The notes beneath the pieces were generated by a model. The model was not told where the DNA came from, did not search any database, and saw only the letters and a program-made list of their open reading frames with translations. DNA of 64,000 bases from Nitrospirota bacterium (GTDB taxonomy: Bacteria; Nitrospirota; Thermodesulfovibrionia; Thermodesulfovibrionales; Dissulfurispiraceae): contig JAJYXI010000042.1 in NCBI GenBank assembly GCA_021791055.1, forward strand, positions 21,663-85,662, given 5' to 3'. How positions within the stretch are numbered: position 1 is the first letter of the stretch; the number at the start of each line of letters is the position of its first letter. Made by a program: the position numbers and the translations under genes. Positions 25,930 through 35,527 of this stretch are shown here, in pieces.

Positions 25930-26353
25930 ATGCATATTAGTCAATAACAAAGCATGTTATTCCAGAGTCTCTTATAAAAAGAGAGACGACCTTTTAAAGC
26001 GAGAAATCCTTTGCAGTATTGTACAGACCTCTGGGCTGGTCGAGTAAAGCGTTGACGGTCTCCTGAATGTTTTTAATAGCAATCGTCAACAGTTTCGTTC
26101 CCTAATACCTATCGACTTGCAGATGAAACTAACAGTCATCGACATTTGAAACTGTCATGTGTTTCAGGAAGAAGTCAATACCTTACCTGACAGGCTATGT
26201 CTTGTCCTTTAGCAGGATAAAAAAGCGACTAATTTTCATCATATCCCTTACATCTTATCCGATGCCGATTAGGCTTTATTACCTTCTTACAGACCGATAA
26301 TCTTTTCTTCTTTTCCCTTGCACTAAAAATCCCCAATACCATAAAATATCCCC
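25930..26353. other. Intergenic region between the defence island and mtnP
   Basis: 424 bases without a convincing gene. It must hold the divergent promoters of the HTH-led operon and mtnP. An inverted pair AACAGTTTC / GAAACTGT (about 26089 and 26146) is visible. No tRNA or clear insertion boundary was recognised. Confidence 0.5.
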
Positions 26354-27139
26354 ATGAAAATCGGCTTGATAGGCGGAAGCGGGCTTTATGAGATTGAAGG
26401 GCTGGAGATAACAAAGGAAGTCTCCATATCCACGCCATATGGAGATCCCTCATCTGTTTACAAAATAGGAACAATCTGCGACAAAGAAATAGTCTTCCTT
26501 CCAAGGCACGGAATTCCCCACAGCATACCTCCCCACAAGATAAATTACAGGGCAAATATATGGGGCTTTAAATCGCTGGGAGTAGATAGAATCTTATCGG
26601 TAAGCGCCGTAGGCGGAATTAACAAAGATATGCCTCCGGGTTCTATTGTCCTTCTCGACCAGATAATCGACATGACGATTGGAGCAAGGATATCCACATT
26701 TCATGATGAAGATAAGGTCGTTCATATAGATTTCACCAACCCTTACTGTCCTGAGATGAGGGATTTGATTATTAAAGCCTCACATAATATCGGAGTGCCT
26801 ATAAATAAAGCAGGAACATATATATGTACAAACGGCCCAAGACTTGAGACTGCAAAGGAGATAAAGTTTTTCTCCATGATAGGCGCCGATGTTGTAGGAA
26901 TGACAGCAATGCCGGAGGCATCCCTTGCGAGGGAACTTGAAATATGCATTTCAGGAATATCTGTTGTAACCAATTATGCTGCAGGAATCTCAGAGCGCAA
27001 ACTTACAACCACAGAGGTTGTCGAGACAATGAAAAACTCCATAGACCGCATAAAATCCCTGATTAAAGAAGTCATCTCTCAAACGCCAGACTCCCGCAGT
27101 TGTCCATGTAAGGACGCATTAAAAGATGCGGAACTTTAA
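26354..27139 (+). CDS. mtnP: S-methyl-5'-thioadenosine phosphorylase
   Basis: 261 residues of the PNP/MTAP family. Landmarks are IGLIGGSGLYEIEGLE at the N-terminus, FLPRHGIPHSIPPHKINYRA for phosphate/sugar binding, ICTNGPRLETAKEIK, GADVVGMTAMPEA and the base-site segment VTNYAAGIS. The enzyme cleaves methylthioadenosine to adenine and methylthioribose-1-phosphate in methionine salvage. NYAAG rather than an N-Y-x-T/D pattern suits adenine-type substrates. It stands first in the housekeeping run. Confidence 0.9.
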   Translation: MKIGLIGGSGLYEIEGLEITKEVSISTPYGDPSSVYKIGTICDKEIVFLPRHGIPHSIPPHKINYRANIWGFKSLGVDRILSVSAVGGINKDMPPGSIVLLDQIIDMTIGARISTFHDEDKVVHIDFTNPYCPEMRDLIIKASHNIGVPINKAGTYICTNGPRLETAKEIKFFSMIGADVVGMTAMPEASLARELEICISGISVVTNYAAGISERKLTTTEVVETMKNSIDRIKSLIKEVISQTPDSRSCPCKDALKDAEL

Positions 27140-27214
27140 CTCCTTGACACTATTAGCTTAATCCTATTATCATAAAATGTTCTAAAAATGTTCTAAAAAT
27201 TTCCGGAGGTTTAC

Positions 27215-27973
27215 ATGTCAGGGCATTCCAAATGGTCTCAGATAAAACACAAAAAGGCCAGCACTGATGCTAAACGGGGCAAAATATTTACAAAAATAGT
27301 CAAAGAGATTTCTGTTGCAGCACGTACAGGTGGCGGAGACCCCGAAGGCAATCCAAGACTGAGAACTGCAATTGAAAAGGCCAAAGAAGTAAACATGCCT
27401 TATGACAATATTAAAAAGGCCATCATGAAAGGCACCGGCGAGCTTCCCGGCACCACATATGAAGAGGTCATTTATGAAGGGTACGGCCCGGGCGGAGTGG
27501 CGCTCCTTATAGAAACTCTTACAGATAACAAAAACAGAACGGTCTCAGAAGTCAGGCATATATTGTCAAAGAACGGTGGGAGTCTTGGAGAGGCAGGATG
27601 CGTCGCATGGATGTTTGAGAAGAAGGGGTATATCCTTGTAGAAAAATCAAAGGTGGACGAAGACACATTAATGTCCATAGTGCTTGACGCAGGCGCAGAG
27701 GACATGAAGAATGACCCGAAAGAAGACAATTATGAAATCATTACATCCCCTGAAAATCTTAATACAGTGAAAGAAACAATCGAAAAACAGGATATTACTG
27801 TCTCATTATCAGAGATAACGATGCTGCCCAAAAGTTATGTCCCGATAGAGGGCAGCACAGCCGAGCAGATGGTCAGACTAATCGATGCTCTCGAAGACAA
27901 TGACGATGTCCAGAATGTTTATGCCAATTTCGATATACCTGAAGAGGCAATGGCAACAGCAAGTGGTAAGTAA
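27215..27973 (+). CDS. YebC/PmpR family protein
   Basis: 252 residues, full length. The N-terminus [20 protein letters not shown] is diagnostic, as are [35 protein letters not shown] and the closing [19 protein letters not shown]. Members have been described as DNA-binding regulators and more recently as translation factors easing ribosome stalling at proline runs. Shine-Dalgarno CGGAGG lies upstream. It heads a run with the DUF502 protein and glmU. Confidence 0.95.
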   Translation: MSGHSKWSQIKHKKASTDAKRGKIFTKIVKEISVAARTGGGDPEGNPRLRTAIEKAKEVNMPYDNIKKAIMKGTGELPGTTYEEVIYEGYGPGGVALLIETLTDNKNRTVSEVRHILSKNGGSLGEAGCVAWMFEKKGYILVEKSKVDEDTLMSIVLDAGAEDMKNDPKEDNYEIITSPENLNTVKETIEKQDITVSLSEITMLPKSYVPIEGSTAEQMVRLIDALEDNDDVQNVYANFDIPEEAMATASGK

Positions 27974-27987
27974 GAAGTTGGAATTAT

Positions 27988-28611
27988 ATGGTTGAATCTA
28001 TACATATTACCTTCAAAAGAAAATTCTTAGCAGGACTGATAGTTACAATCCCGGCAGTTATAACAATATTCGTCCTGGTCGGAATATTCAGATTTGTTGA
28101 CGGCATCTTAGGCCCGTTTTTCGACTTCTTCCTCGGCAGACATGTAGCAGGATTAGGTTTTATTGCAGCCATTGTTATCGTGTTTCTGATAGGAATAGTT
28201 TCGACAAATGTATTCGGCAAAAGGGTATTAAGTATTATAGAAATGATCTTTCTGAAAATACCGGTCTTTAAAAGCATTTACACCTCAATAAAACAGCTTG
28301 TCGACGCATTCTCGCCCGACAACAAGAGTTCTTTCAAGAAGTTTGTTATTGCTGAGTATCCAAGACCCGGAGCCTACGCCTTCGGCTTTTTGACAAAGGA
28401 ATGCGTAGTTGAATCCAACGGAAATGAAACGCCGTTAAAGGCTGTATATATCCCGACAAACAACCTGTATCTCGGAGAAATCGTCCTTCTCGATGACAAG
28501 AGCATAACCTATACCGACATATCAATAGAGGAAGGCATTAAAATTATTCTTTCAGGCGGAATAGCTGCCCCTTCAAAAATATTGGAGACAAAGGGAGAGC
28601 TAAGGCAATGA
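27988..28611 (+). CDS. DUF502 family membrane protein
   Basis: 207 residues with two hydrophobic segments near the N-terminus (FLAGLIVTIPAVITIFVLVGIF; AGLGFIAAIVIVFLIGIVS). The DUF502 body follows (IFLKIPVFKSIYTSIKQLVDAF, YIPTNNLYLGEIVLLDDKS). The function is unknown. It overlaps glmU by 4 bases. Confidence 0.88.
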   Translation: MVESIHITFKRKFLAGLIVTIPAVITIFVLVGIFRFVDGILGPFFDFFLGRHVAGLGFIAAIVIVFLIGIVSTNVFGKRVLSIIEMIFLKIPVFKSIYTSIKQLVDAFSPDNKSSFKKFVIAEYPRPGAYAFGFLTKECVVESNGNETPLKAVYIPTNNLYLGEIVLLDDKSITYTDISIEEGIKIILSGGIAAPSKILETKGELRQ

Positions 28612-30017
28612 AATCATCTTATTCCTTGGCAGTAGTCATCCTCGCAGCAGGTCTCGGCACAAGGATGAAGTCGTCAATACCAAAGGTCCTTCATAAAATA
28701 TACGACAAACCCATAATTCAGCATGTTGCTGACTCAATAAAACATTTAAGGGCAAAAAACAATATAGTTGTGATAGGCCCAAAAACCGATGGAATAAAAA
28801 ACACCCTTGACGGTTATCCTGTAATATTTACTGCTCAAAAAGAACCAAAAGGAACAGGAGATGCCCTTAAGGTTGCTATTCAGAAATTAAAGGGATTCAA
28901 CGGCACAGTGCTGGTATTAAACGGAGACACCCCTCTTATAAGCACACAGACTCTACAAAGGTTCTTGAGACTTCATAAACAGAATAAAGAGGATATATCC
29001 ATCATATCGTTCATCGCAGAGGACCAGCATTCTTACGGAAGAATCATCAGGGAAGGCAATAGAGCGAAGGCAATAATAGAGGATAAGGATGCAAGCGAAG
29101 AACAGAAAAAGATAAAAGAAGTAAACAGCGGCATATATGCAATCGAATCCCATACATTAAAGCTTCTGAAAGAAATAAAGATAAACAAGGCAAAAGGAGA
29201 GTATTACCTCACCGATATAGCGGATATAGCCGCAAGAAAAGGCTATAAGGTCGGCGCCCATATCCTCGGAAATGAAGCAGAGATGACAGGGATAAACACC
29301 CGTGAAGACCTATATAAGGCCGGTCATTATATGAGGGATAAAATTTTATCCGGATGGATGAAAAGTGGGGTTTCATTCATAGATAAGACCTCTGTCTTCA
29401 TACACCCTGATGCAAAAATAGGCATGGATACGGTCATATATCCAAATGTTCATATCGAAGGCAAGACAATCATAGGCAGCGGCTGCATAATATATCCAAA
29501 TACAAGAATAGTCAGCAGCACGATCGGCAATAATGTAGTTATAAAGGATTCCACAGTAATCGAATCTTCCACGATAAAAGATAAAGCCGCCATAGGGCCG
29601 TTCGCCCATATCAGACCGGGCTCGATAATCGGCTCAGCATCCAGGATTGGAAACTTTGTCGAGATAAAAAAGTCCATCATCGGAAGCGGCACAAAGGCAT
29701 CGCACCTCAGTTATTTAGGAGATGCAGAGATAGGTAAAAATGTGAACATAGGAGCAGGGACCATAACCTGCAACTATGACGGAAAACAAAAACATAGAAC
29801 TATAATAGAAGATAATGTATTTGTCGGAAGCGATACACAGATTGTCGCGCCGGTGAAGGTTGGGAAGGGCGCATATGTAGGCGCCGGCTCAACAATTACA
29901 AAGAATGTCCCTCCCCTATCCCTCGCAGTCAGCAGGGCTGAGCAGAGGCACATAGAGAAATGGGCACTCAAAAAACAGAAAACAGAAAACAGAAGCCAGA
30001 AGTCAGAAAGGGAATAA
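28608..30017 (+). CDS. glmU: Bifunctional N-acetylglucosamine-1-phosphate uridyltransferase/glucosamine-1-phosphate acetyltransferase
   Basis: 469 residues. The N-terminal pyrophosphorylase has VILAAGLGTRMKS and QKEPKGTGDALK; the C-terminal left-handed beta-helix carries hexapeptide repeats and the acetyltransferase signature NFVEIKKSIIG...KASHLSYLGDAEIG. It makes UDP-GlcNAc for peptidoglycan and LPS. The last residues (KKQKTENRSQKSERE) come from a heptamer repeat and are not family-conserved. glmS follows 4 bases later, giving a complete UDP-GlcNAc branch. Confidence 0.95.
   Translation: MKSSYSLAVVILAAGLGTRMKSSIPKVLHKIYDKPIIQHVADSIKHLRAKNNIVVIGPKTDGIKNTLDGYPVIFTAQKEPKGTGDALKVAIQKLKGFNGTVLVLNGDTPLISTQTLQRFLRLHKQNKEDISIISFIAEDQHSYGRIIREGNRAKAIIEDKDASEEQKKIKEVNSGIYAIESHTLKLLKEIKINKAKGEYYLTDIADIAARKGYKVGAHILGNEAEMTGINTREDLYKAGHYMRDKILSGWMKSGVSFIDKTSVFIHPDAKIGMDTVIYPNVHIEGKTIIGSGCIIYPNTRIVSSTIGNNVVIKDSTVIESSTIKDKAAIGPFAHIRPGSIIGSASRIGNFVEIKKSIIGSGTKASHLSYLGDAEIGKNVNIGAGTITCNYDGKQKHRTIIEDNVFVGSDTQIVAPVKVGKGAYVGAGSTITKNVPPLSLAVSRAEQRHIEKWALKKQKTENRSQKSERE
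29972..30006. repeat. Heptamer tandem repeat at the 3' end of glmU
   Basis: Five 7-bp units: AAAACAG, AAAACAG, AAAACAG, AAGCCAG, AAGTCAG. It encodes the extra polar C-terminal tail of GlmU. Confidence 0.8.
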
Positions 30018-30021
30018 AGGA

Positions 30022-31848
30022 ATGTGCGGAATTATAGGCTATATCGGCAATAAAAATGCCATACCTGTGGTGATGGATGGATTAAAGCGCCTCGAATACA
30101 GGGGTTATGACTCAGCAGGCATAGCATATTTCACTGAAGGCAAAATAGAGGTCAAAAGATGCAAGGGCAAAATCCATGACCTTGAAAGTATAGTCAATAA
30201 ATGTAATATATCGAGCAATCTCGCCATAGGCCATACAAGATGGGCAACCCACGGCAAGCCTTCAGACGAAAACGCCCACCCCCACAGGTCGGACGGAATA
30301 GTTATTGTCCACAATGGAATAATAGAAAACTATGTGGAGCTAAAGCATAGACTTCAGGAAGATGGCTTCACATTTACATCAGAGACAGATACAGAGGTGT
30401 TATGCCATTTGATAAACAAATATTCAAAGACAAATCCCCTCGAAGAAGCAGTGAGGACAGCACTTAAAGAGGTTAAAGGAGCATACGCATTTGCTGTTAT
30501 CAATGAAAGAGAGCCGGATAAAATAGTAGCGGTGAGGAAGGAAAGTCCCCTTGTTATAGGACTCGGAGAAGGCGAATACTTCCTTGCATCGGATGTCCCT
30601 GCATTCCTGAGCCACTCTAAAGAGGTCATATTCATCGAGAACAATGAAATGGCAGTAATGCACAGGGACGGCGTAATCATAACAGACTTTGAAGGAATGC
30701 CTTTAAATAAAAATGTTGTCACAATCTCATGGAGCCCATCAATGGCAGAAAAGGGCGGTTACCGCCATTTCATGTTGAAAGAGATATATGAGCAGCCGAG
30801 GGCAATAGCAGACACCATCAGGGGAAGGGTCTTGCCTGAAAAGGGAGATGTGGCAATAGAAGAATTCGGCCTCACGCCAGAAGCCATTAAATCTGTTGAC
30901 AAGATATTCATTGTTGCTTGCGGCACATCTTATCACGCAGGGATTGTAGGCAAATACATGATAGAGGAACTGGCAAGAATACCTGTTGAGGTCGATATAG
31001 CCTCTGAGTTCAGATACAGAAATCCGCTAATAACCGGCAACACGCTGTTTATTGCGATAACACAATCAGGAGAAACAGCAGATACCCTCGCAGCCATAAG
31101 AGAAGCAAAAGGGCTTGGCGCAAAAGTTCTGAGCATCTGTAATGTAATAGGCAGCACTGCTTCCAGAGAGTCTGATTTTGTCTTTTATACACATTCAGGC
31201 CCTGAGATAGGAGTGGCCTCTACAAAGGCATTCACAACCCAGATTGTAGCATTATATCTTTTAGCAATAGCATTAGGCAAAGGCAGGGGCAATCTGTCAG
31301 GCGAGGCTTCATCCATGCTTATAGAGGAGCTCCTCCATCTTCCTGCAAGGGTAGAACATGCAATGGAACTGGACAGGGAAATAAGCAGCATCGCAAAAGA
31401 ACTATTCAAGGCAAAGGATTTTCTGTATCTCGGAAGAGGTATAAACTATCCGATAGCGCTTGAGGGAGCATTAAAACTAAAAGAGATCTCTTATATTCAT
31501 GCAGAGGGTTACCCTGCCGGCGAAATGAAGCATGGCCCAATAGCGCTTATTGATGAAGATGTTCCTGTTGTCGTCCTCGCACCTTCCGGAAAGCTGTACG
31601 AAAAGGTATTGTCCAACATGGAAGAGGCAAAAAGCAGGGGAGGCGCCATAATAGCCGTTACTTCAAATAACGACGGCGCTGCAAAAAAGCTTTCCAGATA
31701 TTCCGTCTCTATAAATGAAAGCAATACTTATTTAAATACAGTATTACTCACAATCCCTCTTCAGCTCCTTGCGTATCACATCGCCGTCTTGAGGGGTTGC
31801 GATGTGGATCAGCCGAGAAACTTAGCGAAGAGTGTAACGGTGGAGTAG
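30022..31848 (+). CDS. glmS: Glutamine-fructose-6-phosphate aminotransferase (isomerizing)
   Basis: 608 residues, full length. Cys2 nucleophile in CGIIGYIGNKNAIPVVMDGL, glutaminase loop GHTRWATHGKPSDENAHPH, and two SIS domains (VACGTSYHAGIVGKYMIEEL, ITQSGETADTLAAIREAK, EGYPAGEMKHGPIALI). The C-terminus DQPRNLAKSVTVE is canonical. It produces glucosamine-6-phosphate from fructose-6-phosphate and glutamine, feeding GlmU directly upstream. No glmS ribozyme is expected or seen in the 4-base gap. Confidence 0.97.
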   Translation: MCGIIGYIGNKNAIPVVMDGLKRLEYRGYDSAGIAYFTEGKIEVKRCKGKIHDLESIVNKCNISSNLAIGHTRWATHGKPSDENAHPHRSDGIVIVHNGIIENYVELKHRLQEDGFTFTSETDTEVLCHLINKYSKTNPLEEAVRTALKEVKGAYAFAVINEREPDKIVAVRKESPLVIGLGEGEYFLASDVPAFLSHSKEVIFIENNEMAVMHRDGVIITDFEGMPLNKNVVTISWSPSMAEKGGYRHFMLKEIYEQPRAIADTIRGRVLPEKGDVAIEEFGLTPEAIKSVDKIFIVACGTSYHAGIVGKYMIEELARIPVEVDIASEFRYRNPLITGNTLFIAITQSGETADTLAAIREAKGLGAKVLSICNVIGSTASRESDFVFYTHSGPEIGVASTKAFTTQIVALYLLAIALGKGRGNLSGEASSMLIEELLHLPARVEHAMELDREISSIAKELFKAKDFLYLGRGINYPIALEGALKLKEISYIHAEGYPAGEMKHGPIALIDEDVPVVVLAPSGKLYEKVLSNMEEAKSRGGAIIAVTSNNDGAAKKLSRYSVSINESNTYLNTVLLTIPLQLLAYHIAVLRGCDVDQPRNLAKSVTVE

Positions 31849-31900
31849 CTCATAGCCAATTTAGCTCTTAGCCCATAGCTAAGAACTATGAGCCATGAAC
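31843..31900. repeat. Heptamer repeats between glmS and the helicase gene
   Basis: GAGTAGC, TCATAGC, then TCTTAGC, CCATAGC, followed by inverse-sense TAAGAAC, TATGAGC, CATGAAC. The first unit overlaps the glmS stop. Same sequence class as the block between lpxC and tldD, again with both orientations side by side. Confidence 0.75.
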
Positions 31901-31930
31901 TTAATTATGTTATACTAAAAGGAGAACAAA

Positions 31931-34036
31931 ATGGCAAAAGAAGTCTTATTAGAGGAACTCAATCCCCAGCAAAAAGAGGCAATACTATATTCAAAAGGTC
32001 CGCTTCTCGTACTTGCCGGGGCAGGTAGCGGTAAGACAAGGGTAATAACCCATAAGTTTGCCTATCTCGTAAGAAAGAAGAAATACCGTCCTTCATCCAT
32101 CTTCGCTGTCACCTTCACAAACAAAGCAGCAAACGAAATGAAAGAAAGGATCAGCCGGTTTGTCGAGCATGATATGAGGCAGTCATGGATAGGGACATTC
32201 CATTCCCAGTGTAATAAGATTCTCAGAAGGGAAATAAAGGCGCTGGGATACAAACCTGATTTCTCGATATATGACGACGACGACCAGTGTAATCTCATAC
32301 GCCATATCCTCAGGGAGCTAAAGATATACGAGGCGCTTTACAAAGGTGTCGCTTCGAGGATAAGCATCCTGAAATCATCTCTTATATCTCCTGAAGAATT
32401 TCTGTCTCAGGGAGACGGCTTCAGCTTTGACGAAAAACTCGGAAGAGTATATCTCAAATATCAGGACGAGTTAAAGAGATGCAATGCACTCGATTTCGAC
32501 GACCTTATAATGCTTACAGTAAAGTTATTCGAGGAGAATCCAAAGATACTAACTAAATATCATGATATGTTCCCTTATGTCCTCGTAGATGAGTTTCAGG
32601 ACACAAACCATGCACAGTACAGACTACTCCAGCTATTGTCATTATCCAATAAAAACATCTGTGCTGTGGGAGACGATGACCAAAGCATATACAAATTCAG
32701 AGGGGCTGATGTCAGCAATATCCTGAATTTCGAGAAAGATTTTCCTGACGCAAGGATTATAAAACTCGAGCAGAATTATAGGTCTACACAGAATATCCTT
32801 GATGTCTCCGGTGCAGTGATATCAAAAAATCCTCAGAGAAAACCGAAAAGCCTCTGGACAGAAAAGGGATGCGGAGAGAAGGTATTCTACTGCAGGCTGA
32901 ATTCAGAAGAGGAAGAGGCAAAATATGTCGCGCGCACCATAAAAGACCTTTACCTGAAGGGCAACTTCGAATACAGCCACTTCGCAATCCTTTACAGGAT
33001 AAATCTTCAGGCAAGGGCAATAGAGGATGCCTTAAGGGAAGAGGCCATCCCCTATCATGTGGTAAGCGGTGTGAGCTTTTACCACAGGCGGGAGATAAAG
33101 GATATTATCTCGTATATGAAAATCACCCTTAATCCTGACGACAATGTAAGCCTGAGAAGAATAATAAACAGTCCGCCAAGGGGCATAGGCGCATCCACCA
33201 TATCGAAGGTAGAGCAGGAAGCAAAGAAAAATTCGGTCAGCCTTTTTGCTGCCATAAAATTGATGCTTAAATCAAACGGTGTGGCATCGTCCATTAAAGA
33301 TAAGCTGAGCGAGTTCGTTAAGATCATGGACAGTATCTCCTCAAACCCTTACAAAACCGCCGCAGATATGCTCAAGGACATTGTGGAAAAAACAGGTTAT
33401 ATAGAAGATATAGAAGAAGACAGACTGCAAAATATACTGGAACTTGTGTCATCTGCAGAAAGTATAACCGTTAAAGATTTTGCTGACAGGGTATCGCTCG
33501 TGGCAACATCCGATGATGCCACGCAAAAAATATCCGTATCACTGATGACCCTGCACAGCGCAAAAGGACTCGAATTTCCGGTGGTCTTTGTTGTCGGCGT
33601 AGAAGAAGGAATCCTTCCATATTTCAAGGCAATTGATGACGCATCTGAAATGCAGGAAGAGAGAAGGCTCTTCTATGTAGGCATGACAAGGGCAAGGGAT
33701 GTCCTGTGCATTACAGGGGCAAAGAGGAGAAGGCTTTATTCAAAGGTTCAGGAGCAGGAGCCTTCAAGGTTTTTACAGGATATACCAAAAGACTGCTGCC
33801 ACTGGATAGAAAAGGTACAGCAAAAAATAGAGGCAGCTCCGGAGCCTGTTAAAATAATCCCTAAAAAACCTGCCGCGGCATATGTTGTCGGATGCAGAGT
33901 AAAGCATCCATCATGGGGTGTCGGCGTGGTCAGGGACTGCTGCGAAGAAGGAAACGACATGAAGCTCACAGTGAACTTCCCGGGCATCGGACTGAAACGC
34001 TTAGCTGCTAAATATGCGAACCTTGAAAGGATATAA
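31931..34036 (+). CDS. UvrD/PcrA/Rep-type superfamily I DNA helicase
   Basis: 701 residues. SF1A motifs: Q-motif LNPQQKEAI, Walker A LAGAGSGKTRVITHK, Ia FAVTFTNKAANEMKER, II YVLVDEFQDTNHAQY, III VGDDDQSIYKFRGA, IV QNYRST, V VSLMTLHSAKGLEFPVVFVV and VI RRLFYVGMTRARDVL. The C-terminal Tudor-like tail (VVGCRVKHPSWGVGVVRDC) matches PcrA/UvrD proteins that bind RNA polymerase. It unwinds DNA 3'-5' in repair. Shine-Dalgarno AAGGAG. gatC follows 3 bases downstream. Confidence 0.93.
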   Translation: MAKEVLLEELNPQQKEAILYSKGPLLVLAGAGSGKTRVITHKFAYLVRKKKYRPSSIFAVTFTNKAANEMKERISRFVEHDMRQSWIGTFHSQCNKILRREIKALGYKPDFSIYDDDDQCNLIRHILRELKIYEALYKGVASRISILKSSLISPEEFLSQGDGFSFDEKLGRVYLKYQDELKRCNALDFDDLIMLTVKLFEENPKILTKYHDMFPYVLVDEFQDTNHAQYRLLQLLSLSNKNICAVGDDDQSIYKFRGADVSNILNFEKDFPDARIIKLEQNYRSTQNILDVSGAVISKNPQRKPKSLWTEKGCGEKVFYCRLNSEEEEAKYVARTIKDLYLKGNFEYSHFAILYRINLQARAIEDALREEAIPYHVVSGVSFYHRREIKDIISYMKITLNPDDNVSLRRIINSPPRGIGASTISKVEQEAKKNSVSLFAAIKLMLKSNGVASSIKDKLSEFVKIMDSISSNPYKTAADMLKDIVEKTGYIEDIEEDRLQNILELVSSAESITVKDFADRVSLVATSDDATQKISVSLMTLHSAKGLEFPVVFVVGVEEGILPYFKAIDDASEMQEERRLFYVGMTRARDVLCITGAKRRRLYSKVQEQEPSRFLQDIPKDCCHWIEKVQQKIEAAPEPVKIIPKKPAAAYVVGCRVKHPSWGVGVVRDCCEEGNDMKLTVNFPGIGLKRLAAKYANLERI

Positions 34037-34039
34037 AGA

Positions 34040-34327
34040 GTGAAAATAACAAATGAAGATGTAAAACATATTGCAAGGCTTTCAAGACTCCATTTGTCAG
34101 ATGAAGAGACAGATACCTTCAGCGGACAGTTAAGCTCAATAATGGAGTATGTGGAACAGTTAAACAGCCTCGATACCGGCAACATAGAGCCGACATCCCA
34201 TGTGATACCTCTAAACAATGTCATGAGAGATGATATTCTGATGACCTCCCTGCCTATGGAAGAGGCACTTAAGAATGCGCCGGATTCCACAGAAAAATTC
34301 TACAGGGTCCCGAAGATAATAGAATAG
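34040..34327 (+). CDS. gatC: Aspartyl/glutamyl-tRNA amidotransferase subunit C
   Basis: 95 residues beginning at GTG. It has the family pattern VKHIARLSRLHLSDEETDTF, ...MEYVEQLNSLDTGNIEPTSH and LPMEEALKNAPDSTEKFYRV-PKI. GatC stabilises GatA in the GatCAB complex, which amidates misacylated Asp-tRNA(Asn)/Glu-tRNA(Gln). gatA and gatB are not adjacent. Confidence 0.95.
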   Translation: MKITNEDVKHIARLSRLHLSDEETDTFSGQLSSIMEYVEQLNSLDTGNIEPTSHVIPLNNVMRDDILMTSLPMEEALKNAPDSTEKFYRVPKIIE

Positions 34328-34328
34328 T

Positions 34329-34679
34329 ATGCTTAGATGTTTCTTGAGATCGAAGATACACATGGCAACTGTTACCGAGTCAAACCTCGCCTATGAGGGA
34401 AGTATTACCATAGATAAGGAATTGATGGATATGTCAGATATACTCCCTTACGAGCAGGTTATGATAAGCAATCTGAATAACGGCGAAAGGTTTGAGACCT
34501 ATGTTATACCTGGAAAGCCCGGTTCGAGGGAGTTTTGTCTAAACGGCCCTACAGCAAGAAAGGGAGTGGTTGGGGACAAAATTATCATTTTCGCATACTG
34601 CTATATGGCTGATGATGAGATAAAAGACTTTGAGCCAGAAATCATCAAGCTTGACGAAAACAATAATCCTGCAAAGTAA
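34329..34679 (+). CDS. panD: Aspartate 1-decarboxylase proenzyme
   Basis: 116 residues. The self-cleavage site Gly24-Ser25 is visible in NLAYEGSITIDKELMD; Ser25 becomes the pyruvoyl cofactor. Other signatures are MLRCFLRSKIHMATVTES and NGPTARKGVVGDKIIIFAYC. It makes beta-alanine for pantothenate/CoA. It starts 2 bases after gatC. Confidence 0.95.
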   Translation: MLRCFLRSKIHMATVTESNLAYEGSITIDKELMDMSDILPYEQVMISNLNNGERFETYVIPGKPGSREFCLNGPTARKGVVGDKIIIFAYCYMADDEIKDFEPEIIKLDENNNPAK

Positions 34680-34713
34680 AGCGAATCGTTCACATAGCAT
34701 ATGGCAGTCAGGT

Positions 34714-35484
34714 TCATTCACCTGCCTGCCATATGCTTTCTATCGAGATACACTTCATTGCAACATCTTCAATATTATCCTTAGTAACATCACTGATATA
34801 AGGCAGCATGCCAATTACCGGCACAGGACATAACTTCCTCAGCACATCAGGATTTGTCTTTTCCGCAAGGCTGTCTTCCGGAGGATTATGGGAGTTAATA
34901 ATTACTCCAAGCACATTAATTCCCTCTTTTAAAGCATAGTTAACTGTCAGGAGTGTGTGATTTATTGTTCCAAGTGTTGGTCTTGCAACTACAATAACAG
35001 GAAATTCCAAGTCTTTGATAAGATCAATAACAAAATAAGCCTCTTGCCTCTTATTGATAGGCACAAGCAGTCCCCCTACTCCCTCCACTACCATAAAATC
35101 GTATTTCTTAGAAAGAGCGCCATAAGCGCTGAAAATTTTATCAAGGTCAACAGGCCTTTTTTCCAATTCAGCCGCAACCATCGGCGCAAGGGGAAACTCA
35201 AAACGAATTGGAGTAACCAAATCTATGGAATCATCCATCTCAGCCGTCTCCCTCAAAAACATCCCATCGGATGGTATTAATGTCTTATCTTGCCCTTTGC
35301 CCTTTGCCCCTTGACCCTTGCCCCTTTTTTCAGTGCATCCGGTCTCAACAGGCTTCATTGCGCCAACTTTAATACCCTTTTTAATCAAAGCCCTTATTAT
35401 TGCAGCAGAGACAATAGTCTTGCCTACGCCTGTATCCGTGCCTGTTATAAAAATGCCTTTTGACAATGGTGCCCTTCTTGTCAT
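34714..35484 (-). CDS. bioD: Dethiobiotin synthetase with repeat-encoded loop
   Basis: 256 residues. P-loop GIFITGTDTGVGKTIVSAAI, then GAMKPVETGC, and VVEGVGGLLVPIN. It forms dethiobiotin from DAPA, CO2 and ATP. About residues 51-67 (EKRGKGQGAKGKGQDKT) form an insertion of Lys/Gly/Gln encoded by five heptamer repeats, placed just after the PVETG substrate loop. The protein is correspondingly longer than typical BioD (about 225). No other bio gene is visible except possibly the SDR upstream. Confidence 0.92.
   Translation of the reverse strand: MTRRAPLSKGIFITGTDTGVGKTIVSAAIIRALIKKGIKVGAMKPVETGCTEKRGKGQGAKGKGQDKTLIPSDGMFLRETAEMDDSIDLVTPIRFEFPLAPMVAAELEKRPVDLDKIFSAYGALSKKYDFMVVEGVGGLLVPINKRQEAYFVIDLIKDLEFPVIVVARPTLGTINHTLLTVNYALKEGINVLGVIINSHNPPEDSLAEKTNPDVLRKLCPVPVIGMLPYISDVTKDNIEDVAMKCISIESIWQAGE
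35289..35323. repeat. Heptamer tandem repeat inside bioD
   Basis: CTTGCCC, TTTGCCC, TTTGCCC, CTTGACC, CTTGCCC on the plus strand. Five 7-bp units, 35 bp in all, kept in frame with bioD by their flanks. Confidence 0.85.
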
Positions 35485-35527
35485 CTCTAAAATCTGTCAA
35501 GTGACTGTTAGATTTTCTTGCAAAATT

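Noticed and set aside
26089..26153. Inverted AACAGTTTC / GAAACTGT pair as an operator
   Set aside because: Short, widely spaced and not tied to a start or promoter; noted only as part of the gap description.
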